Of a DNA stretch of 6,779 nt, positions 1-5,138 are shown piece after piece. A program made the position numbers and the translations under genes. The notes beneath the pieces were generated by a model. That model searched no databases, was not told where the DNA came from, and worked only from the letters and a program-made list of their open reading frames with translations. Each line of letters opens with the position of its first letter. Positions within the stretch are counted from its first letter, which is position 1. The stretch spans positions 1 through 6,779 of the forward strand of contig CAIZHO010000225.1 in NCBI GenBank assembly GCA_903932805.1, given 5' to 3'. Source of the DNA: an uncultured Roseiflexaceae bacterium (GTDB lineage Bacteria; Chloroflexota; Chloroflexia; Chloroflexales; Roseiflexaceae).

Positions 1-954
1 GCGCCGCATCCCCAACGTCGACGTCTGGCGCATCAGCAGATCCACCAGGGCGTCTTCGTGGTCACGGTCACACAAGACACTCAGCAACAGCGCCGCCCGA
101 CCTTTTTTCATCAAAATCTGCTGCTGCCACACATCGCGCGCACCCAGCGCCAACGCCTGTGTGCAGACATACGCCAGTTGCTCGGCTGGCTGGTCATCGA
201 TGTTGCATTCGAGCAGCACCAACGCCCCCTCACTGGCCACACCGTCGCCCACCCAGACGCGCAAGGCGTTGGGGCGTGGGGTGATTTTTTTGCCGAACCC
301 ATAGCCCACCTGTTGCACCGCCAGCGCCGGCCGCTTGAATATCGCCAGCGTGGCCAACACCGCCGCACCCGTGGGGGTCACCAGCTCGAAGCCGGCGTCG
401 TCGGGTACAATCGGCGCCTGCGCCTGGGTCAGCAAATGCAACGTCGCCGGGGCAGGCACCGGGATGTCGCCATGAGCCGCTTTGACCCAGCCGCTCCCCA
501 ACGGCAAGGGCGAGGCATAGACCTGGGTGATACCCAACAGATGCAGCCCCGCGGCGATGCCTACGATGTCGACGATGGCGTCGAGCGCACCCACTTCGTG
601 GAAGTGCACTTCATCGGCGCGGACGCCGTGGATGTGTGCCTCGGCATCGGCCAGATTGGCAAAGATACGCAGTGCCGTGGCTTTGACCGCTGCGGGCAAA
701 CCCGATTGCGTGATGATGGCGGTCACGTCGTGCAAATGGCGATGGGTCGTCTGCTCGGGTGCGTGCACGTGCATCCGTGTGCCGGTCAACCAGCCGCGCG
801 TCTCGCGCACGGCGTCGATGGACCACCCAGGCACCTGCAGCGTCTGGAGCAGTGCGCGGAGCTCGGCCACATCCAACCCGGCATCACACAGTGCGCCGAG
901 GATCATGTCGCCGCTTATGCCCGAAAAACAGTCGAAATAGATGATCCGCGCCAT
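1..954 (-). CDS. larC: LarC, nickel-pincer cofactor biosynthesis protein (5' part, runs off left edge)
   Basis: LarC inserts nickel into the pyridinium dithiocarboxylate mononucleotide made by LarB and LarE, in a CTP-dependent cyclometallation. The product is the NPN cofactor of lactate racemase (LarA) and related racemases/epimerases. The reverse strand translates without interruption for 318 codons from the ATG at 954. Family motifs appear in order: YFDCFSGISGDM (6-17), HRHLHDVT (71-78), HFHEVGALDAIVDIVG (117-132), SPLPLGSG (148-155), GDIPVPAPAT (162-171), ELVTPTGAA (190-198), LLECNIDDQPAE (247-258) and QILMKKGRAALLLSVLCD (279-296). Family members are about 400 residues, so roughly the last fifth is missing beyond the window. 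GGAGGG at 959-964, 4 nt before the ATG, is a strong ribosome binding site. The frame is single and unbroken, unlike Lactiplantibacillus plantarum, where larC1/larC2 need a ribosomal frameshift. No larA, larB or larE is visible here. Confidence 0.95.
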   Translation of the reverse strand, partial: MARIIYFDCFSGISGDMILGALCDAGLDVAELRALLQTLQVPGWSIDAVRETRGWLTGTRMHVHAPEQTTHRHLHDVTAIITQSGLPAAVKATALRIFANLADAEAHIHGVRADEVHFHEVGALDAIVDIVGIAAGLHLLGITQVYASPLPLGSGWVKAAHGDIPVPAPATLHLLTQAQAPIVPDDAGFELVTPTGAAVLATLAIFKRPALAVQQVGYGFGKKITPRPNALRVWVGDGVASEGALVLLECNIDDQPAEQLAYVCTQALALGARDVWQQQILMKKGRAALLLSVLCDRDHEDALVDLLMRQTSTLGMRR

Positions 955-1027
955 TGCACCCTCCACATCCAATACCACTCCGCCCAATCACCTATGATAG
1001 TGTCAGATTGACCACAGCGAGTACGCC
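955..1027. promoter_or_regulatory. Divergent larC / antirepressor-like intergenic region with a palindromic -10-like site
   Basis: This 73-nt gap must hold the start signals of both divergent genes. The odd palindrome CTAT-G-ATAG at 992-1000 contains a -10-like TATGAT on the + strand (993-998) and a -10-like TATCAT on the - strand (999-994). Predicted starts would leave short leaders of about 20-30 nt on both sides. No good -35 hexamer is present at 16-18 nt for either direction. The promoter call is therefore an inference from one element only. Confidence 0.3.
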
Positions 1028-1762
1028 ATGCAGCACGACAATTCTCTGAATGACCCGACTGCCGATTTGTTGACCAGTCTGGGCATCGACCCCAACCAGC
1101 AATACATCCCCGTCCGCACCCTGCTGCGTCAGCTGGGGTATGCCCCAGCCGGCCACGAAAAAGATCTGCGCCGCATCCCGGTGCTCGCCGCTGGCCTCAA
1201 GGCGATGTGGCTGACCGACAGCAGCGGCGCACGGACACCCGCCTTGTGCCTGCGGGTCGACCTCGTGCCACTGTGGTTGTGTACGTTACCATCGGCCCGC
1301 CGGCCGGCGCTGGCGCAGTGGCAACACGAGGCTGCGTCCATCCTGTGGCAACAGAGTCGCCCCAACGGTGTCAGCCCTGCCGACGCACTGGTCCCTGCGG
1401 TGCACGCCCAGACCAACCTCGAGGTGGCCTACACCCAAATCAACGAAGCCGCCGCGCTCGCCCGCCAGCAACTCCTGGCCGAACGTGAGCTCGACCGACA
1501 GGTGCGTGACGCAACCGACCCAGGCACGGTCCATCTGCGTGACGCAGGCACCGATGCGCTGGTACGCGCCACACGCCAAACGGCGATGGTGTCGGCGACG
1601 CTCAGCAAACGCAACGACTACCTGGGTATCTTCCTGGGGCTGGTGCGGGTCTTTCAGATTACCTCGCTCCGGGCAATCCCCCCGGCGCGCCTCCAAGGGG
1701 CGCTCGAGTGGCTCGAACACTGGCGCAGCGATATCGCCGCAGACGTTCCACCCGCCGACTAA
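1028..1762 (+). CDS. Phage antirepressor-like protein (P22_AR_N-like N-terminus, ORF6C-like C-terminus)
   Basis: This 244-residue protein has the layout of phage antirepressors. Residues 26-110 resemble the P22 antirepressor N-terminal domain: YIPVRTLLRQLGY (26-38), KDLRRIPVL (45-53), a central LCLRVDLVPLWLCTL stretch (73-87), then a helix ending WQHEAASILWQQ (98-109). Residues 130-165 are helical and charged, possibly coiled coil. Residues 198-232 (DYLGIFLGLVRVFQ then ITSLRAIPPARLQGALEWLEHW) resemble the ORF6C/antirepressor C-terminal motif. In phages such proteins bind repressors or DNA and trigger lytic genes. Here no other phage gene is present, so a chromosomally domesticated regulator is inferred; its target is unknown. 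The start is the only good ATG, with a weak ribosome binding site (GCGAG, 1017-1021). The TAA stop overlaps the stop of the convergent LOG gene. Domain assignment is by eye, so function is uncertain although the reading frame is well supported. Confidence 0.8.
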   Translation: MQHDNSLNDPTADLLTSLGIDPNQQYIPVRTLLRQLGYAPAGHEKDLRRIPVLAAGLKAMWLTDSSGARTPALCLRVDLVPLWLCTLPSARRPALAQWQHEAASILWQQSRPNGVSPADALVPAVHAQTNLEVAYTQINEAAALARQQLLAERELDRQVRDATDPGTVHLRDAGTDALVRATRQTAMVSATLSKRNDYLGIFLGLVRVFQITSLRAIPPARLQGALEWLEHWRSDIAADVPPAD

Positions 1763-1775
1763 CTGTCGCGGGTGG
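1748..1775. terminator. Hairpin over the overlapping convergent stop codons, candidate bidirectional terminator
   Basis: CCACCCGC (1748-1755) pairs perfectly with GCGGGTGG (1768-1775). After one bulged C at 1756, GAC (1757-1759) pairs with GTC (1765-1767), leaving a five-base loop TAACT (1760-1764). The 11-bp, mostly G/C stem can form in transcripts from either strand. The rightward stop TAA (1760-1762) and the leftward stop TAG (1761-1759) sit at its tip. Neither side has a downstream T-run, so it is not a canonical intrinsic terminator. Pausing, mRNA 3'-end protection or U-less termination are the options. Confidence 0.45.
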
Positions 1776-2505
1776 TGGCATTGCGCAAGGCGGCACGGGC
1801 TGCTGCTTCGGCGGCTGTCTGGTTTTCGGCGGCATCGACGATGATGTCTCGCACCGCCTCGGGCGTATCGACCATTTGGAGCAATGAAATCTCGGCATCG
1901 CTCAACATCCGGTGTTGCAGTGGCTGGTCGCGCAACCACGCGATCAGCCCGCTCCAGTACTGAGTGCCGTACAAAATAATCGGGAAGTTCCGCACTTTGC
2001 CCGTCTGCACCAGCGTCACGGCTTCGAACAACTCATCGAGCGTGCCGAATCCACCGGGGAAGAAGACAAACGCCGTTGCGTACTTGACCAGCAATGTTTT
2101 GCGCACAAAGAAATAACGGAACTCCAACGTCCGGGTCGTGTATGGATTGACGTGTTGTTCGAACGGCAACTCGATGTTGAGTCCTACCGATTCGACACCA
2201 GCCAATGTGCCGCCTTGGTTACCCGCCTGCATCACGCCCGGTCCGCCACCGGTCAAAATGGCATAGCCGGCCTCACCCAAGAGGCGGGCGGTGTCGACCG
2301 TGGCTGCATAGATTTCGTGGTCTGCGCTGATGCGTGCCGACCCAAAGATGGTCACCGCCTGGCCGAGGTCGGCGAGCTCGTCGAACCCCGCCACGAATTC
2401 GCTCATGATGCGCAAGACGCGCCAGGTGTCGGTCCGATGGAAGGGCTGCGCCTGATTGGGCGGCAACAATAATTGTTCGTCTGCAGTCTGTTGGTGTGGT
2501 GACAT
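1759..2505 (-). CDS. LOG-family protein (TIGR00730, Rossmann-fold nucleotide phosphoribohydrolase)
   Basis: This 248-residue cytoplasmic protein belongs to the LOG family, often misnamed lysine decarboxylase. Characterised members hydrolyse cytokinin riboside 5'-monophosphate or AMP-like nucleotides to base plus ribose 5-phosphate. Visible signatures are VTIFGSARIS (51-60), the nucleotide-binding TGGGPGVMQAGNQGG (85-99), the conserved Arg-Lys of FFVRKTLLV (132-140) and the hallmark PGGFGTLDELFE (150-161) with catalytic Glu158. The N-terminal extension and the GSAR motif match the longer bacterial type rather than the short plant-like type. The last 25 residues are Ala-rich and charged. The ATG at 2505 has GGAG at 2515-2512, six nt upstream. 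It is the second gene of a leftward operon with the aminotransferase and converges on the antirepressor-like gene. The in vivo substrate cannot be read from sequence. Confidence 0.93.
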   Translation of the reverse strand: MSPHQQTADEQLLLPPNQAQPFHRTDTWRVLRIMSEFVAGFDELADLGQAVTIFGSARISADHEIYAATVDTARLLGEAGYAILTGGGPGVMQAGNQGGTLAGVESVGLNIELPFEQHVNPYTTRTLEFRYFFVRKTLLVKYATAFVFFPGGFGTLDELFEAVTLVQTGKVRNFPIILYGTQYWSGLIAWLRDQPLQHRMLSDAEISLLQMVDTPEAVRDIIVDAAENQTAAEAAARAALRNATTRDS

Positions 2506-2511
2506 GGGGTG

Positions 2512-2517
2512 CTCCTA
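2512..2517 (-). promoter_or_regulatory. Stop codon fused to ribosome binding site (TAGGAG)
   Basis: On the reverse strand the hexamer TAGGAG contains both the TAG stop of the aminotransferase (2517-2515) and the Shine-Dalgarno core GGAG (2515-2512) of the LOG gene, six nt before its ATG. This layout favours translational coupling, because ribosomes terminating on the first gene stand on the ribosome binding site of the second. Confidence 0.75.
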
Positions 2518-3666
2518 TGCGGGGTAACGCGCCAATGCGGCGCACATCTGCCGAATACCCGCGACCAAGACGTCGTGCGCAACCAGGCACGAAATCGCCA
2601 AATAGCGGCCGCGCGTCTCTCCAAAAAAATACCCAGGATAGACCAGAACGCCGTTTTCGAGCAAATAGAGGACGATTGTTTCTTCATCGGCGTCGATGAG
2701 GCATTCCATAAACACATAATACCCTGCATCGGGTGCACGCACCCGGAGCTGCGCACAGGTCCGGAGCAGCTCGAGCGCGGCATCGAGATTGGCCCGTATC
2801 GACGCCCGTTGCTGTGCCACAAACGACCCACCCTCGGCCATCACCGTCGGCAGCATTGTCTGAATCAACCCACTCGCGCCCAGCAGCGTATCGTTCATCA
2901 CTGCTAGCCGCTCACCGTAACGCTCGCGGGCGACCTGCGTGAGCGCAATCCAGCCGAGCTTCATGTCGGGCAATGCATACATTTTGGACAACCCGTTGAG
3001 CGTAAAGATGGGCAGGTTGGGCATCAGCGCGGCCAGCGGTGGAACGCTGTCGATGGCATAGGGGAACTCGGCAAACACCTCGTCACAAATCACCGGCACG
3101 TCCATCCACTGCAACACCGGCAGCGCACTGCGCACCACCGCGCCCGTTGGGTTGTGGGGCGACACCACCAGCACCGCCCGGGTGCGTTCATCGCTCAGCC
3201 GCCCCAGTTGCCACGGATCGATGCGCCAGCCGCGTGCTTCGTCGAGCGGGTAGGTACGCAGCTCGAGTTGGAACAGCGCTGCTAAGTACTCGAACAACGG
3301 GTACGACACTGCCGGGGCCAGGATGTTGTCGCCCGCGTTGGCCAGCAAGCCAAACAGCAACACATAGGCCTCGCTCGTGCTCGCAGTAAGAAAAATATCC
3401 TGCGTGGGATCGCAGTGCAACGGGGGTCGTCGCTGCGCATAATACGCCGCCACCGCCTGCCGCGCCGCCAACAACCCACGTGCATCTGGCGCATAGCGGC
3501 GCGTCTGCCAATACGGGGCAGCAGCCCGCGCCAGGATGTCAGCGGGGAAGTGTTGGCCCTGTGTGGTCGGATTTGCAATGGTGAGGTCGATATAGCCGCT
3601 CAGACGCGCGCGGAGTGCCTCGATGCGGTTGACGCTGATGTCTGCGTCGCCCAAAAATCCCGTCAT
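2515..3666 (-). CDS. PLP-dependent class I/II (fold type I) aminotransferase, substrate unknown
   Basis: This 383-residue enzyme has the fold type I aminotransferase pattern. It shows TASTSEAY (94-101) for cofactor phosphate binding, VSPHNPTGAVV (168-178) with Asn172, ICDEVF (193-198) with Asp195 pairing to the pyridine nitrogen, and SKMYALPDMKLGW (227-239) with Lys228 as the expected Schiff-base lysine. The position usually held by Arg in SKxxxxPGxRxGW is Lys236. The C-terminal segment RGRYLAISCL (352-361) does not show the usual substrate-carboxylate Arg two residues before Ser. I start at the ATG at 3666, which has AGAGG five nt upstream. A GTG at 3684 would add six residues but has no good ribosome binding site and would sit almost on the candidate transcription start. 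It forms an operon with the LOG gene, nine nt downstream. The amino donor and acceptor cannot be deduced. Confidence 0.92.
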   Translation of the reverse strand: MTGFLGDADISVNRIEALRARLSGYIDLTIANPTTQGQHFPADILARAAAPYWQTRRYAPDARGLLAARQAVAAYYAQRRPPLHCDPTQDIFLTASTSEAYVLLFGLLANAGDNILAPAVSYPLFEYLAALFQLELRTYPLDEARGWRIDPWQLGRLSDERTRAVLVVSPHNPTGAVVRSALPVLQWMDVPVICDEVFAEFPYAIDSVPPLAALMPNLPIFTLNGLSKMYALPDMKLGWIALTQVARERYGERLAVMNDTLLGASGLIQTMLPTVMAEGGSFVAQQRASIRANLDAALELLRTCAQLRVRAPDAGYYVFMECLIDADEETIVLYLLENGVLVYPGYFFGETRGRYLAISCLVAHDVLVAGIRQMCAALARYPA

Positions 3667-3775
3667 CACATCCTCTTTTCTCACGTCACGCTATTATCCG
3701 TCCAATTCGCACCACATGCGCTGCATTGAGGTGCGCATCAGCATGCGTTCAGGTTGCCGTACGTTGACGCTGATG
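3628..3775. repeat. 13-bp direct repeat GTTGACGCTGATG, two copies 135 bp apart
   Basis: The identical 13-mer occurs at 3628-3640, inside the aminotransferase's 5' coding region, and at 3763-3775, where it covers the -35 element of the rightward promoter. The 135-bp offset is close to 13 helical turns. One 13-mer match somewhere in a window this size is roughly what chance allows, so only the placement at a promoter makes it notable. Confidence 0.35.
3693..3698 (-). promoter_or_regulatory. Candidate -10 element for the aminotransferase/LOG operon
   Basis: The reverse strand reads GATAAT at 3698-3693, matching TATAAT at five of six positions. It would start transcription near 3686, about 20 nt before the chosen ATG. 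No convincing -35 hexamer lies 16-18 nt upstream, so support is weak. Confidence 0.3.
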
Positions 3776-3778
3776 AGC
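3733..3778. repeat. Inverted repeat (10-bp arms, one mismatch) upstream of the rightward promoter
   Basis: GCGCATCAGC (3733-3742) and GCTGATGAGC (3769-3778) are inverted copies matching at nine of ten positions, separated by 26 nt. The right arm begins on the last base of the -35 hexamer and runs into the spacer. It also overlaps the 13-bp direct repeat. Regulator binding is possible but inferred from position only. Confidence 0.4.
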
Positions 3779-3793
3779 TGAAAGTGCTACAAT
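3764..3793 (+). promoter_or_regulatory. Sigma-70-type promoter of the HEAT/SH3-mltG-aroE operon
   Basis: TTGACG (3764-3769) and TACAAT (3788-3793) each match the sigma-70 consensus at five of six positions, with an 18-nt spacer. Transcription should start near 3800, leaving a leader of about 50 nt before the ATG at 3853. This is the strongest promoter match in the window. It lies in the only sizeable intergenic gap (3667-3852), directly upstream of three closely packed co-directional genes. Confidence 0.65.
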
Positions 3794-3804
3794 ACCTGCA
3801 CTTT
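3781..3804. repeat. Perfect inverted repeat bracketing the -10 element, candidate operator
   Basis: AAAGTGC (3781-3787) and GCACTTT (3798-3804) are perfect 7-bp inverted arms around the 10-nt centre TACAATACCT. The left arm abuts the -10 hexamer and the right arm falls on the predicted start site. A dimeric repressor bound here would block RNA polymerase. A hairpin is also possible, but half of it would lie upstream of the predicted transcript start, so a DNA operator is more plausible. Confidence 0.45.
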
Positions 3805-3852
3805 TATGGTTGACACCCCCAGCACACTGAAATAACAGGATAGAGTTGTTGC

Positions 3853-5115
3853 ATGGATCAAGATACACGCCCGCGTGAACCACGCCGTGCTACTCCCGAT
3901 CGCACTCCGGCAGATACAAGCCAATCGGCACCACTGCGCATCCGCAAGCGCGATCAAAAAGCACGCAACCCGCGCTCGTCGGCCCTCGCCTACCTCGACA
4001 AACTCCTCAACAACTTCACCCCGACATCGCAAACCGCACCCATCCCGGTCACCGGTCCGCTGTTCGACCGGTGTCTGACGCTGGTCCAAGCGCTCGGTGA
4101 CCCCGACAACCCAGGCCACATCCAAGCCGCCGAAGAGCTCGTCACCTTGGGCTCCAACGCCCTGCCGGCTCTCGTTACCGCGCTCCATCCCGATAATCCA
4201 TGGTTGATGTCATACCGCGCCGCCGAGGTCCTCGGCGAAATCGGCGATCGCCAAGCCACCCAACCACTCATCGAGGCCCTCAATCACCCCAACAGCAACG
4301 TCCGCTGGAGCGTGGTGCGCTCATTGTCGGTTGTCGGCAATACCCGCGCTCTGATTGCATTGCGCCGGATTGCCCGTGACGACCGCTCCAAAACCACCTG
4401 GGGCGAGTCCATTGCCGGGGTTGCACAAAGCGCCATCGACCAGATGCAGACCGTCAATATCACGGTCAAAGTCGTCGAACTGCTCAAAACAGCCGTGTCG
4501 ACCATCATCCTGTTGCTCGCATTGGTCCTTGCCTACAATGTCTTTGACCGCGTCCGTGGCGAAATCAGCACCGTCGGTGTCGACACCGCACCTTCCCCGA
4601 CTGTCATCTCAGACGAGGTAGTTGCACCGCCTACCGACAACACCGAGCCGACCGCTACCGTGATTGCAACCCAGAGTGCGCTGGCCGACATCCCCGGTAT
4701 CATCATCAATCCCGGGAATGTCCGCAGTCAACCTGCCATTCAAGCCAATAATGTGGTGGGGCAAGTTGTCATCGACGACGAAATCTTCTATCTCGCAACA
4801 ACCCCTGACCGCTCGTGGTTCAAAATCAAACTCGGATCCAAGCGCTCAGCGACATCATCCATCGGCTCGCCGGACGGCAGTGGCTGGATCAACATGGCAT
4901 TGGTCGAAGCTCCCGCAGTTGAGTTGCCCATCGAAGACATGCAGATCCCGACCCGCGTACCCGCCAAAACCGCTACCCCTGAGCCAGAGCCGACGGCAAC
5001 ACCAGACCCCGCAGCGACTGCCGAAGGCACGCCAGAGGCAACTGCCGAAGGCGGCGTGGTCGCGACCGAGATTCCACCGCTTCCACCCGAAGAGTCCCCA
5101 ACGCCCACCCCATAA
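3853..5115 (+). CDS. HEAT-repeat, single-TM, SH3b-like membrane protein
   Basis: I do not recognise a named gene. The 420 residues divide clearly. Residues 1-65 are a basic, polar, probably disordered N-terminus rich in Arg, Pro and Thr. Residues 86-198 hold HEAT-type helical repeats, for example QAAEELVTLGSNALPALVTAL (start 91), AAEVLGEIGDRQATQPLIEAL (start 123) and VRWSVVRSLSVVGNTRAL (150-167). Residues 210-228 are one membrane helix (LLKTAVSTIILLLALVLAY). Residues 284-352 resemble a bacterial SH3 domain, with the opening NPGNVRSQP, a central VVGQVVI strand and the closing GSGWINMALVE. Residues 362-420 are a Pro/Thr/Glu/Ala tail with a short 24-nt repeated unit (ACTGCCGAAGGC at 5017 and 5041). 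The basic N-terminus suggests HEAT inside and SH3 outside. It is first in the operon before mltG, which suggests a cell-wall role. The ribosome binding site AGGA (3837-3840) is 12 nt away and weak. Confidence 0.88.
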   Translation: MDQDTRPREPRRATPDRTPADTSQSAPLRIRKRDQKARNPRSSALAYLDKLLNNFTPTSQTAPIPVTGPLFDRCLTLVQALGDPDNPGHIQAAEELVTLGSNALPALVTALHPDNPWLMSYRAAEVLGEIGDRQATQPLIEALNHPNSNVRWSVVRSLSVVGNTRALIALRRIARDDRSKTTWGESIAGVAQSAIDQMQTVNITVKVVELLKTAVSTIILLLALVLAYNVFDRVRGEISTVGVDTAPSPTVISDEVVAPPTDNTEPTATVIATQSALADIPGIIINPGNVRSQPAIQANNVVGQVVIDDEIFYLATTPDRSWFKIKLGSKRSATSSIGSPDGSGWINMALVEAPAVELPIEDMQIPTRVPAKTATPEPEPTATPDPAATAEGTPEATAEGGVVATEIPPLPPEESPTPTP

Positions 5116-5126
5116 TCGTTCTACGT

Positions 5127-5132
5127 GAGGTG
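5127..5132 (+). promoter_or_regulatory. Ribosome binding site deciding the mltG start
   Basis: GAGGTG matches the anti-Shine-Dalgarno sequence at six consecutive bases and ends its GAGG core eight nt before the GTG at 5139. The alternative in-frame GTG at 5130 overlaps this motif and has no other ribosome binding site, so 5139 is the preferred start. Confidence 0.65.
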
Positions 5133-5138
5133 CCTGCG

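Noticed and set aside
58..1011. Open + strand frame of 317 codons across the larC region
   Set aside because: It is the exact antisense of the larC frame. The reverse strand carries every LarC motif, whereas this frame gives a His/Arg/Gln-rich product with no recognisable domain.
1912..2472. Open + strand frame of 186 codons opposite the LOG gene
   Set aside because: It is antisense to a gene with clear GGGPG and PGGFGT motifs and has no domain or ribosome binding site of its own.
3667..3684. GTG start at 3684 for the aminotransferase
   Set aside because: It lacks a ribosome binding site, while the ATG at 3666 has AGAGG at a good distance and family-like length.
3810..3838. Second promoter TTGACA (3810-3815) with TAACAG 17 nt downstream
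   Set aside because: The -35 is perfect but the -10 matches only three of six bases and would start transcription almost at the ATG. The upstream promoter is clearly better.
3787..4188. Open - strand frame of 133 codons overlapping the start of the HEAT/SH3 gene
   Set aside because: It would read through the rightward promoter leader and the first HEAT repeats. Its composition is that of a shadow frame and nothing in it is recognisable.
5017..5052. ACTGCCGAAGGC repeated at a 24-nt interval
   Set aside because: It encodes two similar Ala-Thr-Ala-Glu-Gly units in a low-complexity linker tail. This is a common result of slippage in such tails and not a regulatory repeat.
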